Source: Sphaerosporella brunnea
Taxonomy: Eukaryota > Ascomycota > Pezizomycetes > Pezizales > Pyronemataceae
DNA: 64,000 nucleotides
Assembly (NCBI GenBank): GCA_008704415.1
Contig: VXIS01000161.1
Coordinates: forward strand, 38,139 to 102,138
Reading direction: 5' to 3'
Shown here: positions 1 to 11,887 of the stretch, piece by piece
How the letters are laid out: each line of letters starts with the position of its first letter
Numbering within the stretch: position 1 is the first letter of the stretch
Translations under genes and position numbers: made by a program
The notes under the pieces: generated by a model
The model's database searches: none
Told to the model about the DNA's origin: nothing
Seen by the model: the letters and a program-made list of their open reading frames with translations, nothing else

Positions 1-2018
1 TGCATGGAGCTGCAGGGAACAAGGTGCAGGAAAAAAAAAAAGCTTCTTACACTCATCGCCGATCAAATCCTCGATATCACCCTGCCAACCAAAAATGCAG
101 TAAAGCATTTCTTTCCGCAAATCGTCTTCTGAAAGTCGGCTTTGAGGGCCACCCACACGGGGGCTCTCATAAGTCACGCTATTAATCCGAGCTCGCAGGT
201 TTGCAAATATATCAGTAACTTCAGCCATTGGGCTGGGGATAGAACCCGGCAGGCCCGGGGTGTTAGGGGTTGGGTGATATTCCTGTCGCAAAGGATGCGT
301 TTTGCGCTGCACCAACTGCGGCACCGTACCAATGGACTCCTTGCGTCCAGGTGCAGGTGCAGGTGAGGCAGAGTTTTCTATTCTCGTTTCTATAGAGGCA
401 ATAGATGTTTTGCGTGAAGGGGAAGCTGATTGTGGTTGAGGCGCCATAGCATGGTCGACAGATCCAGTGGGCCCTTTGCGACCTGGATTGGGCGAAACGG
501 TGGTCGCGGGTGAATATTCGCTGCCTTGAGCAACGAGTCCTCGCAACGAGCCCTGAGAGCTGTGGTTGCGGCGACTTCCTGTGCTTCCCACGGATGATCG
601 GGAACTGACCGATGCTGGCCTCTGTCCCATCACATTGGATATTCCCAGTCCTCCGTCAATATACTCCATCGACTCAACCTGTTCAAGCTCGTGTGGGAGA
701 TGTCCCATTTGTGGCATCATGTAATCTTCCTGTGGCGCAGCTCCTCGTGCGACCTCGTCGATCCTTTCTTCGATTGATACGGGCGGCGACGGTGGTGGAA
801 GCACCGGGGCGTGCTGGACATTTGCAACCAACTGAGGAGGGTACAGGGCAAACTGTTGAACAGTGTGGTTCCTGCCAACCGTGAAAAGTACACCTTTGGA
901 CCCGTAGATACAGATACCCATGATATCTGCTGTTGGGACATCGTCCCAGGTGACATTTTTCGTTCGAACGTCCCATATCGTTGTCGAGCTATATATATCA
1001 TCAGTTGAAACGTCCGCTTTTAACGACGAATCGCAACCGCGAAGCGAGGTGGCGCAGCCCACTTACCCCGCAGAATGCTGCACGATCCGTCCATTTCGAG
1101 ACCATCCCAGCCAGTTGTTTCCCCGACCAAAATATTCGGGTCGTTTTAGTATCCGTACAACCCGTGCGTTCTCCTCGCTCTCCAGTGATTTAGGCACACT
1201 CCACACACGTAGGTCGCCGTCGCGATTTTGCACGGCCAACATGTCCGATTTTTGTTTCGAAGACGAAGCATGCCATGCCAGACTCACAACCGGCGACGGT
1301 GCAAGCGAGGTTATGGTGAGCGTGTGCAGGATCGTAAAGGCCGGTGAAAGCGCTGCGATCAGGATAGATCCGTTGTTGTACCTGCGTTGGCCGTATCAGT
1401 AACACTACTTTATCGCATGCAGCATAACGTGAAACGAAATTAATATGTACCCTAAGGCAAATGCCCTACAGTCGGCAGTAGGCGCGATGCTACACAGAGG
1501 ATCGAAAATTGTTCTCGCTGTAATCGACTCTGCTCGTGCGGGATCAAACAGGATGATATTTCCCAGGGCATCACCTGCGAATACGTCAACACAGATGGAT
1601 CGCCAGGCAACAACACCTTGAAGCTCGGGAAAATACCTAAGGCCAAATTGCCATTCTTCATCCACGACGCAACCAAGATATCCTCATATGCATTGTGCCT
1701 CGAAATCTCCTCCCCAGTTTCGATGTCCCATACGATAGCCGTCTTCGATTTGTCGACACTCACCACCCGAGCCGGCGTGATATCACTTGCGTTGTCTATG
1801 GAAATGACGGTAACCTCCTCGGCGTGTCGTTCGAAGCGCCGTTCCAACGCCAAAGTATCGTGCTGGAGACAGAGGACCGAGGAGCCCTGCGCATACAGGA
1901 CCAGTTGCGACGAAGCCGAGCACGGGTGTAGCTTTGGCATGGTGGTGATGCTTTGAGTGCTCGACACCGATATCGTAGAGTTGGTCCTCGTGGACCCGAC
2001 GGAATTTTTTCGGGACAT
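1..2018 (-). CDS. WD40-repeat protein, 5' part (partial at left edge)
   Basis: Large WD40-repeat protein; the cellular role is not known to me. Exons on the minus strand are 2018-1637, 1574-1451, 1381-1067 and 988-51, all with GT...AG introns; a fourth intron starts at position 50 and leaves the window. Joined, they give 586 residues plus one base. Residues 1-30 are Ser/Thr-rich. Then come beta-propeller-like stretches, including TAIVWDIETGEEISRH, GDLRVWSVPKSLE and STTIWDVRTKNV. A long Pro/Ser-rich linker follows, ending in DDLRKEMLYCIFGWQGDIED before the cut. I recall Pezizomycotina proteins with the same order of motifs, annotated only as WD repeat proteins. The ATG at 2018 is the only plausible start; the upstream frame has no alternative. 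Confidence in the gene is high; its function is unassigned. Confidence 0.88.
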
Positions 2019-4439
2019 CGCAGGTAGCGGTCAATTCGCACGCACTATCGGGTCAATAATGGCGCTCCTTAAACCACGTTCTGCGGGATCCTGTGGGTGG
2101 GATAGTGCCCAAAAAGTTGCAGCGACTGGCGGGTTGGAGGCCCCGGGGGGGGGGTGCGGGGATGGTGGACTCTTTTGTAGGTTGCTGGCAGGTGCTGCTG
2201 AAGATTGGGCCAATGTATAATAAGTACTTTTTTTAAACCCCGCACCACGGCAGCCGAAGTTCTTCAGGGAAGCGTGTGGCCTTGTAGCCCAACCGAAGGA
2301 GGATGATGAATGCGGAGGAATTAAAGTGGCGGGAGTTATGTATGCGTGGGATAAAGGTCCCACACACCGCAGGCGAGGAGAGCAGCCGTCCAACACGCAA
2401 CCAACAGCGTACAGCAGGAAGCAGATCAGGCTGCGAAAAAGACGTGAAAGAGTTGAGTTCAGACGCCACGAGAGCAGACAGAGTGCTCCAGATACAAGGC
2501 ATCTACTCCTGACTCGGACGATGCTCTGGCCATGATTGAGGCGCCGATGCAGTTGGCTTGCAAGCACGGCTTACCATGGAGGCAAATTGCTCTCTCTCTC
2601 GCTCCCAACGGAGACCTGTAAGCTGCTGCGAGCAAGCCAGCCAGCCAGCCATCGGCAACCAACGAGGATGTACCTCCTCCCGGTCACGTCAGGGCGCGTA
2701 GCAGGTCCAGGGCGATGCCCGATGTCGACAGGCGGCAACCCTGAAGCGAGTGGGTGTTGGTCCCTGTCGGGGCAAGTGGGTGTCCAAGGGAGTTCGCATC
2801 GGAGGGAATTGGCTAGGGCGGGTCGGAGAGGGTTAGAGCGGGCGTCTCGATGGATCGCAGCGGTTGCATTGGCGATGGGTGCCGGGGGGCGCTGGGTGGT
2901 GCCGGCTGGGTGCCAGGTGGGTGCCGGGGTTGCTGCGGCACCCCTGGGCGGCATGGCATGCACGAGCCAGGCCTGCAGAACCGCAACGCAGATCTCTGAG
3001 TGGCCAACGTCCAGGTCTCCCGTCACAGTCCATCACATACGCCTTATGCCTCAATCAATCTGCTGCATGCCGGCCGGCCTGGTCACAAATTCGCGCGTGC
3101 AAAGGATTGATTGAGCGATTAATAACGGTTAGGTGTGCTGCTCTCGTGACCCGCGAGGAGCTCGAGGACGAGGCGGAGGAGGAGGAGGAGGAGGCAGCGG
3201 AGGAAGCGGAGATTGATTGTTGGATTGGGAATTGCTGTGATTGACCGCACTCAGCCTTGAACAGGGGGCGAAGGCCTTCGCCCCCAGATCGCTGCTTCCG
3301 GGCGGCATAGCGTGGTCAAAACCCCAGCAGAGGTGCAGCAGCTGCCGTTCTCAACAGCCCTGCCTTGAACAGAGCCTGCTGCTGCATCTTCGGGCCGTGG
3401 TCTTGTGGGCACGGCGCTTAAGAAGTATCTAGGCGAGAGCCTTCTTTCTCGGCAGTGTCGTGGAGACAAAAAAAAAGAAGTTGCTTCATGCAATCTGCGA
3501 TAACGTGAGGTGAGCCCAACGTTTGGTAGCGAAAAAAAAAAAAAAAAAAAAAAAAAAATTGGTGATGGCTACAATACGAGCCACCACCTATACCCCCATT
3601 CCAACAACTCGATGCCGCCGCGCGAACAGCCCGTGTTGATCTCTCGCATAAAAAAAAAGAGCCCCCCGTATTCACTTTTTTCCGCAACAGCCGGTATACA
3701 CACTCAAGTATTCATTGCCCAATCGAATATCGGGACAGCGCATCGCATGTCAAACTCTTCATGGTTAGAAACCCATACGCCCACACCTGCATGTCTCGGA
3801 AAGCCAAAAAATAATAATCATAATAATGGGATTTTCATTTCTGGATGCATGGATGCATGGATGGCTGGATGGCTGCAGATTCGGTGTTGAAAAAGTCACA
3901 TGAAATCTGGCTCGTTGGTTGGTTGGTTGGTTGGTTGGTCAGTTGGTTTCGGTGATCAACCCCATCCCCCTTGCCTTTCTTCCCAAGATAAGATAAGCCC
4001 TGCTCCAGTCTCTCCTTCCTCCTGCCCGGCCGGCCGCGATGATATCAATGAGGAAACGAACCCGTTTGCGTACATGTGGTAGGTAGATACTCTACCTAGA
4101 TAGATAGTCGTCGCGTCCAACTGCCGAGAAGGTTGGTTGGTTGTTCACGTTGCAGCTTTGGCTTGGCCAGCTGACTGGCCCATCTCACTGCGTCGTTGCA
4201 ATTGGCCGACAACGTTAACGAGTTTCCTATGTAGCAGTACATAGCGTCCGGGGTTCCCCGCGACTCAAGCTTGTGATGGGGGAGGGGAACGTTTCGCAGC
4301 CGAGTTTCTGTAGAAAAAAAAAAAATACCCGCGCCAATATTGCAGCAGCCAACTGACAGGACGATTGGAGGGGTTTCTCGCCAATGATGATGCTGATGAT
4401 GATGATGATCTGATTTCCCTGGTCTTCCAACAGCAAACA
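2019..4439. other. gene-poor stretch with simple repeats
   Basis: No open frame here looks like a protein; the frames are short and biased by G-rich or A-rich runs. Visible are a GGA/GAG-rich tract near 3170-3210, an A-tract of about 28 bases at 3533-3558, a GGATGCAT/GGCT tandem run at 3842-3879 and a GGTT tetranucleotide run at 3908-3940 that recurs at 4131-4143. The first few hundred bases probably hold the promoter of the WD40 gene. Confidence 0.6.
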
Positions 4440-5246
4440 CTATTCGTGGTCACCACCACACCCAAGTGGTGCACTCATGGAATGGGTGCCCGCCACCCCA
4501 CGGGTAAATGCAGATCACGAATAAATTTAAACGCCCAGCAATCTTCAATTATGCTACCTATCCAGAAGAGCCTTATTAGTCTGTAGATGCCCGGATTCAA
4601 GTGATAATTGAGGCTCTGAGCGAGAGGGGCGAGGAAAATCCAAATCCAAATCTAGATCTATGGCTGGGGGAACAGTCCCAGAGCGCCGCGACATTCGGTT
4701 TGAGTAGCTAGACCCCATCAAAAGAGGGCCTTTCTGAGACCCACAAGGGCGCTTTCGGCAAGTTTGGGGGCCCATAATTCGCAAAAACAGGGTCCTTTTG
4801 TGTGCTCTTTGGTTTTAGGGGTGTACTGCCGGCGGTGTCGACGAGGTTTCTTCATAGACTCGCACTCATGTTACCGGATATGTGAGCCTACCAAGCCAAT
4901 TCTTGCCATAATTGGCAAGTTTTGGGGGCTCACTTTCAACCCGCTCCACCACCTTCAACAACCATTATTTTTTAAATGTGTTGTGGTGGTGAAGTTGGGT
5001 GCTAAAGTGCTCGGGCGACAGGTGTCCTCGACCATAGATTTAGATTTTTTCCTCGCCCCTCTCGCTGAGAACCTCAATTACCACTTGAATCCAGGCATCC
5101 TCTGAATATGTAGCATAATTGAATGGAAGATTGCTGGGTGTCGAAGACGCGTTTAAATTTAGTCGTGAGCTGCATTTACCCGTGGGGTGACGGGCATTCA
5201 TTCCATGAGTGCACCACTTGGGTGCGAGCTTGCGAGCGGTGACCAC
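4440..5246. repeat. two inverted copies of a gag-like retroelement fragment
   Basis: About 200 bp at 4446-4650 (plus) reappears as its reverse complement at 5040-5246 (minus). Both copies encode a similar peptide: PKWCTHGMGARHPTGKC on plus and PKWCTHGMNARHPTGKC on minus. The C...H...C spacing resembles a degenerate CCHC zinc knuckle of a Ty1/copia-type gag, with one Cys missing. The copies point towards each other, and their inner ends share further GGCAAGTTT...GGG-type sequence. Small indels separate them, so both are decayed. The gag assignment is inference; the inverted repeat is directly visible. Confidence 0.6.
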
Positions 5247-6131
5247 CTTGGCACAAGTAAGGTTTCAGAGACATAGTACCGTGTTCTACATAGCATCCCC
5301 CACACATGGATAACACCGATATTGCCGCCCTACAATAACAATCTCCACCCGCGATCTGCCTACGACTAGCGTCCCGCCCTCTTCCCAAGCAAGTCCTTCC
5401 TGGATTGAGACATAGCGTGCCAGCGTTTGCTCTCCCTCCTCATCGTCATGCCATTACCTAGTACTGCATGATGCATCTATCTAGCTACTCCACCCGATGC
5501 CAAGCTACCGTTCATCTGATGATGATGTTCATGTTCATCATCTACACTCAACCGCCGAGTTGCATCGCATCTGCAAAGAACGAACGACCGAACTGCGCAT
5601 GCTAGAGTCGGGTAAGGGCGCGGCTCCTGCATGGCGAAGGTGATGATGATATGCCAGAGATGTCGTGCGGCGGGCCCGCACGGACATGATACTTTGGACC
5701 CTGGATAAGAGGACCCTGGATGATCTTCGGACAACGGGCAGACAAGTAATTTTACCCGAGGCTCTTTGATCCCGCAAGCGGTGAAGTAGCAAAGCCGCAA
5801 GCCGCTGCGTAACAGCCTATGTGGGGTCCATAGCTAAGGGGGATAGGTAAGGGATAACATCGGGAAACGGTAATAGATAATCCCTCTCCCAAAACGGATA
5901 AATCTCGCGGGGCGCGCGCGCGCGGAGGGGGGTGGCGGTCAGATGGTAGACTTTTCCGGGATCCGAGTTTGTTGATTCGCTTCGGATGATAATAATGCTG
6001 GGAGACTATGGCTACAACAACGAAAAAACGATTGAAAGTGTAAGGGCATCTTGGTGAAACGCAGGGACTGCTTGACAGCATAACCGTTAGATGTGAGGAC
6101 AGGGATCAGATCCGAAAAAATAACTCACCAA
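5247..6131. other. no gene seen
   Basis: I see no credible coding frame. Frames on the minus strand are short and unlike proteins. There are CATGATG-type short repeats near 5515-5540 and a GC-alternating run near 5910-5925. Confidence 0.5.
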
Positions 6132-6606
6132 TCAGGGCTCAGGGAGATCAAAATTCCTTCGTCCGCTCCAATCGTGCGACTGCCCGTTCCCCGTCCTCCC
6201 TGGGCACTCACGCGGCCCTTCCGGTTGTTTCCTGGTGCAACTGCGAAAGAGCGCGCGAAAGCAATGAATTCGAACGTTGGACAGGTCGCCGAATTGCCGA
6301 CAGAGTGGGGGTGGAGGATGCGGAGGAATTTGTGGAGGAAGTGGACGGCTCGGAGATGAAATCGTCGTCTTCGTCGTCTTCGAACACGTTCTCGGGCAGC
6401 GGCCGTTGCCGGAGACTCTCAACGAACTCCCGACTTGGAACCGAATGCTTGACGGGCTCGGGAAATTGCCTTCGACTGTCCAGCCATGGTCGGTTTGGCC
6501 AGGAAGGAAAAGCGCATGAATATCCCTCCGTTCTTGAGCGCGGCGATGAGATTCCGAAGGCGGTCTTCTTCAGATCTGGGATGATTGGTGACATGATATC
6601 CGACAT
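6132..6606 (-). CDS. small Ser/Pro-rich hypothetical protein
   Basis: I do not recognise this protein. The frame from ATG 6606 runs 132 codons to a TGA at 6208. That TGA lies inside GTGAGT, a good donor. Splicing 6211-6166 (46 nt) would give 142 residues ending NFDLPEP at 6132; both versions are possible. The start is MSDIMSPIIPDLKKTAFGI, followed by a basic/Pro stretch, a short acidic patch (EDDEDDDF) around residue 76 and a Ser/Thr-rich tail, so it is probably largely disordered. The leader upstream of the ATG has CATCATC/CAACA runs typical of fungal 5' UTRs. Composition looks protein-like rather than random. Isolated by several kb on either side. Confidence 0.5.
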
Positions 6607-8999
6607 GATGATTATGAGTTGTTGATGATGCTAAGGATGATGCTGCAGTTGATGGCGGTGCAAGTATTTATGTAGGTTCGAAAGGCGGATGTGCGTTCGG
6701 ATAGCCCTTCTGGAAAACTCTCACCGCAACGCCGAAGGGTAGGCGGTTTTATAGAACGGGGGTCCCTATGATGACTCTAAGTAAGAGGGGTCAGTGAGGT
6801 GGCGGGCGGGGAAGGGAGAGAAAAAAAAGCCCGGGCCATTCCGGCCGTGATGCGAACCTGAACCCATTGGCGCGGTAATCCCGCTCGGCCAGAAGGACAT
6901 GACCTCCGGTGCGAAACACAAACCTGAAATTTTTTCCACGTTGACGACTTCGTGGCATTGAAGACGTCATGAACGCTTCTCGCTCTAGAGTCTAGATGGT
7001 CCCTGTGAACCCAATCTACCTTCACTTCGCTAGAGACCCCTTCGCGCCCGTGGCGCTCGGAACGCTTGTGGAGAACAAACTCTATCATTTGATAGCATCA
7101 GATCCGAGGCACAACGATGTCGCTCTTCTCGTGTTAAAGCCCCGCACGCCCGATAGGCGGGGTATTGGAGTTGAAGCCGTTGATTTCTCACAACAACAAC
7201 TGTTGAACGCCGCCGGCTGCTCGGATGAACGGTTTTTGCGAGGTTTTTCCGAGCGACGACATGCGAAAGCCCGTGCGCAATACATACAAGTAAGGGAGTG
7301 GTTACTTGCATACTCGCACATACCCAAGTAATCACTGTGTGGCCCTGTGTTCTTGCATCCGAAATTTCCCTTGTCTTATTGATTAAATTTCATATAACTG
7401 CATCTATCGGGAGGGAGAAAGCCTTTCCTGCGAAGTCGCGCACGGCTTCTGGAAAGTACAAGAGCTTCTGGAAAGTACAAGATGTGATGTTATCACTGTA
7501 TTCTACTGACTGCCGGTGCGCAGCGGGTGTGCAGCATTAACCGGGGAGGCAGACTCAGACCAGCTTCTCGTTTGCGAAGTTGAGTTGAGGATATGTTGAC
7601 GTAGGAGAGCACGGGTTTCTGTGCGTGTGTGTGAGCGAGTTGCGAATTCACTCATCAGGTGTCATGAACAAAACAACAGTGAGAAATTTCTTTTCCCCAA
7701 CCTTCCCCTCTCGCAACGTGGTTGAAGAAGCAGACGAAGCGGATCTGCTGATCATCAACAACGACGACCACGGCGAGGACAACAACGACAAAAAAAAAAC
7801 AATGTTCTACCTAGATAGTTGTTGCAGCACATTGACGTATGAGGCATGTATGAAAAGCGAAGACCGCGGATGTTTCTGCCGTCTATATTGTCCTTCTGCC
7901 CTCTCCCTTTCCGTTGCAGAAAGGTCTGTGTTTGTGCAACCCAAGCTCTTGATCGCTGCCAGGATGCGGGGCAGCGGGCGGTCCGTGATTCGGTCGGTCG
8001 GACTCGGGGAAAGCTGCCTGCGGGCCCTGCGCCAGATAGGTCCGGCGGCCGAACGCTGTGGCGACGGGCGTTTGTAATGCTCGGCGTGGCCGGCTATCCA
8101 TGCCGAGACGAACTGATGCATGCGCAATATCCTACGACATTTTTTGGTCCGGGCGGCATGAGTCGCCACTCTCTGCGCTTTCTGTGCACAGGTGCCGCCG
8201 ATGAGTCCCCAAGCGTTAAACGTCATAGATCTCTCTTGTCGGTAATCTCTATCCGGAGGAGAGGGGGGATGACGGGAACTAGTGAAACGTGTCTTGTATG
8301 GTGATCGATATACATATCTACATCGTGGAAAACAGGCTTTGGCGATCGATGCTGCCACTCCACTGTGGAGTAAAGTAACCGCCACATGGCCGGCTTCTCC
8401 GCCGGTAGGTTCAATTCGCCGCCTTCAACATCCGGGAACGTCACTGCGCAAACGAGGGGGAGTTGGAGTTTTCTTGCTTATGTGCAAGCCGCGCGCCTGT
8501 GCCTTCCCCGAGATTCCCGAGATCTCGATGTCAACGCAGTCATCATCACCATCATCTCGTTCAAGATGACAAATGCGCTGCGCAGCTCGTTCCCCTTGAG
8601 AAACCAGTTCTTAGGATGTTAGCATGCAATTATGCGCCTTCGGTGCGGATGATAGTTCCGAGCTCAATGGTTCATCTGTTGTGTAAGCATCCAGGTACTC
8701 CGGCCCCCACTATGCCCTAATATTGTTTTCCCAGAGACAGCAGCAACCTACTCCACGGGTATGTCTACATCGTGAATCTCCAAGCTATTTCTATAAGCGC
8801 CGCTGCAACATGCATTACCACAATATGCAATGCATAAAAGCGCCGCTGCTGCAACATGCATATATGCATATGCATCAAAGACTTCGACTCGTTTGCTCTG
8901 GCAAGGTTGTGATCCAGCGGTGATGACCCGTAACGAACCAAGACCAAGTCCTTCTCTTATCAACGGCCAATAGTGAATCTGCCATTCAGAAATAGATTT
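6607..8999. other. no convincing gene; two short tandem repeats
   Basis: None of the frames here is recognisable. A perfect 19-bp tandem repeat (GCTTCTGGAAAGTACAAGA, twice) lies at 7445-7482. A GCCGCTGCAACATGCAT unit is duplicated at 8795-8815 and 8835-8861, followed by alternating ATGCAT. The frame at 6996-7331 is open for 111 codons but shows no motif. Confidence 0.45.
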
Positions 9000-9002
9000 T
9001 TT

Positions 9003-9120
9003 TTTTTAATCATATTGTATTCAACCGCACGCGATCATGGAATATAGAAGAGAGACTGTGCGACCCCTTAGGAATAAGCCTACTTCTGGGGTCTGCGGCT
9101 CTCTTAAGGAAAGGAAAATA
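9003..9120 (-). mobile_element. 5'-truncated LINE 3' end (copy 1)
   Basis: Begins on the plus strand with a T-run, then TTAATCATATTGTATTC and further sequence shared with 39474-39590 and 27413-27500. The copy at 39.5 kb lies directly behind a LINE ORF2 remnant on the minus strand, so this is the 3' UTR and poly-A end of the same family, truncated at its 5' side. No clear target-site duplication was identified by eye. Confidence 0.6.
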
Positions 9121-10970
9121 AGGAAATCGCGATACATAACAGACGGAAAACACTGTAGCCACTCTCCTGCTGCTCCTACTCCTACTCCTCCCCCCCCCCT
9201 CCCCCGGGGTTTGCGCGTCGTGTGCGGCTTGGTGTTGCCCGCTCCTCCTACGTAGAAGTTGAAGCTCACAGCTCCGTCAGAAATAGAGAGCCGCGCAATT
9301 ATTATTTTTTAATTTTTTTTTTCTTTCCTGCTGGCGGCTGGGGTCGACTCGCTTGCGCCGGCTGTTTGGTTGTTTCGGAAAGTCCGATGCTGCTGTTCAG
9401 CTGAGGAAGGTGGTCGGTAAAACAGCTGCTGCACAAGAAAACCAGCAAAAAGCAATGGTAATGGCCGTAATAGGATAGGTGCCATGAAATAAGGCTACAT
9501 GTACCTCCACCCGCCATGATCCGTCACTTGAGTGTTCCAAAGAATCGTATGCTTCGCTCGCATACGGCTTAACTTGGCCCATCTTCAGATGCGGTTGGTC
9601 TGGTAATGGAGGCTCGAACGGTGATGCTTTTGCTTCTGTATCCGACTTACTCGAAACAAATACCAGTGAGCACTCATGCTCAATCATGTTCACTAAACCG
9701 TGAAAAAGGCAATGAGTGCACACCAACCTGGAGTCCTGGACACTTTACCGGATCTACCAGCGTCATGAGCTGTCACCCCGGCTTACTCTAGTTAGTGGAG
9801 AAAAAAAAAAAAAAAAACGAAAAAAGATTTCTCGGCTCGGCGGTCCCAACAAATGCGACATGTTTTGCTTTTTTTCTTTTTTACCTAGACACTAGATAGG
9901 GAGAGGTTGGCGCGTGTGCACAATCTTATGTTTGTAGCATTGACAGGGCGGATACCGCGGCTGGTAGACGCTGGGCTTTGGGAGCCTTTTACGTTTCTTT
10001 TTTCGACCAACTCCAGCTGCGTGGTAAGAATGCGAGTCTGACAAGCGATCTTTTCCGCGCGCCAAAGTAGCGGTGGTGGTGGCGGTGACAAAAGCAAGCT
10101 CATGAGTCCTTTTCATTACATACCGGGTGTGGAATGTTAAAAATTAGCAGAGTGAAGATGGGCAACCCACCATGATGAGGAGGGACCGGTTCCGAGTGAC
10201 GACTAGTGAGGGAAACTAGCTATAGCGATCTGTAGTCTACAGTTGGACCTCTTCAGGTGCTGTATGTAGGAGGGGCTCACTGAGTCGACAGCGGCCTTGT
10301 GGAAAAACTACAGATCTAGCTGTGAGCAGAAATTGTGCTCATACTTTCTGTGCCCTGTGTGTGCTCCAAACAATCCTAGTCTATACACTTAGCGTTGAGT
10401 GAAGAGCATACAGAGGAGCCCCCAAGATTCGATTTCCGTATCCTCAGTAGTAATTGGCTCCAAGATTTTGGTTCATTTTCAGCATGGTTATGTAGGGGAG
10501 AATGGTGTAGCTTCACAGTTTATCACTCAACGCGTGCGTGAGAAATTGCGAGTATGTTGTGTAAGGTACAAGAGAGAAAGGAGGCGGGCGGCGACCGCTC
10601 TACACAGATGACTTTTTCACACTAGGTCGCCACAGCAACCGGCTACAACAACGCTCTTGAGGAGGGGAAGTATTATTTGTGGAGAGGGAGACAGCATTGC
10701 AATTTGAGGTGCGGGGGGATTTGAAAATTATGTTCTACGGTTAATGATTGATGCCTTCGGGTCCAGCTTTCGTGCGAAATGACACCCCCCGATGTTCAAG
10801 ATGCACCTGTACCTACAAGGAGAGTGGTCGGCACACCATCACCTTCAGTCCTTTTTGAATTCACCTTGTGGGGCCTGCCGCAGCATGCTTACACTCGTCG
10901 AGTATTTGTTGCAGGGTGATTTTTTCTCTAAGAAGTTCATGATTCCGTGTGACTTCAAGCAAATGTAAAA
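9121..10970. other. no gene seen
   Basis: Only short unremarkable frames. C-rich run at 9186-9205, T- and A-rich runs near 9302-9325 and 9801-9835. Nothing here supports a coding or RNA gene. Confidence 0.5.
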
Positions 10971-10973
10971 AAA

Positions 10974-11048
10974 GCCTCGGTGGTGCAGTGGTTTAAAAAG
11001 GATTGGGGCCTCTGGGGGTGGCGAGTTCAACCCTCGGGGCTTTCCCAT
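10974..11048 (+). repeat. tRNA-like sequence, probable SINE head
   Basis: Contains an A-box-like TGGTGCAGTGG and, 40 bases on, a B-box-like GAGTTCAACCC. The ends AAAGCCTC and GGGGCTTT can pair as an acceptor stem, and CGAG-TTCAACC-CTCG forms a T-arm with a 7-base loop. The D-arm and anticodon arm do not fold convincingly, so this is not a functional tRNA. A tRNA-derived SINE head or tRNA pseudogene fits best. It lies just upstream of the palindromic element at 11106. Confidence 0.4.
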
Positions 11049-11105
11049 GCATATGGGATTGTCACCATGTGTTTTTGTCGAAGTGTCCACTCACGCGGCC
11101 GGAAA

Positions 11106-11326
11106 GTCCAGAAATCATGTCACTTCAGGGTTAGGTTTTCCGAAGCAGCGAGAGAGTGGTTCTCCCTCGATAATCCCCATTTTTCCAACAACGGCACCGC
11201 CAGTCCGCTTGAAACACATGTATGATCAATCCCACATACAAGCAAACGTTTTTATAGCCGTTGCCTCCTCACTGACCCTCGGGGTGCTCCGGAAAACCTA
11301 ACCCTGAAGTGACATGATATCTGGAC
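11106..11326. mobile_element. 221-bp element with 42-bp terminal inverted repeats
   Basis: The left end 11106-11147 and the right end 11285-11326 are reverse complements over 42 bp with 2 mismatches; each carries the core CACTTCAGGGTTAGG. The interior of about 140 bp has no coding capacity. The form is that of a MITE or a fold-back element. No target-site duplication is obvious at the ends, so the true boundaries may be wider. Confidence 0.6.
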
Positions 11327-11879
11327 CGCGCGAATATTTTCTTTGTTGAGGAGACAATCATAGTGGGTCACTCGTTCGATTTGCCCCCCCGCTTCCCTTC
11401 TTGTCACACCTATACCTGACCCACCCAAACTTCAGCTCAACGAGAAGATAGTTATAATTAGTGTGCTTCTCAGACAGAGCCATGATGAACGGTCCGGATG
11501 CAAGTGCTAGTCTCTATTGGCAAACAGAACTACGTATACGTATACATTCGATTGTTGCCCAAAAGAAACACCGAATCCCTATTGTTTGCCGCACAACACA
11601 AATATTTAATTGAATGAAGATGTACAACTTATTCACTGGGATGTGGTTAATCTTGCCCCGTTTTGAAAGGAGGGTACGTTTGAAAGAAGTGCACATGGGT
11701 TATATAGAAATGACTGCAGAGCTCGAGGCATTTAAAGCTCTCACCCCTTGCACTCGAGCGTATTGAAACTCAATTATTTATTACCGCTAGGGAATATAGA
11801 AGGCCCGTGGATACCGGTGGGGGGACATCGTTTTTATTGGGTGGGTGGATGGCGGCGTGGGAATGGCGGCAGGAAAGAT
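11327..11879. other. no gene seen
   Basis: AT-richer than its surroundings, with GTATACGTATAC near 11532. No coding frame of note. The open frame that starts at 11748 owes most of its length to the hAT-type element inserted at 11888. Confidence 0.5.
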
Positions 11880-11887
11880 AGAGAGAC

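Noticed and set aside
2536..3244. Overlapping frames of 126-192 codons on both strands
   Set aside because: Composition follows GGC/GCC-rich sequence; no motif, and no splice pattern joins them to a protein.
3533..3558. A-tract of about 28 bases as a retroposon tail
   Set aside because: No repeat shared with the LINE copies precedes it and no target duplication is visible.
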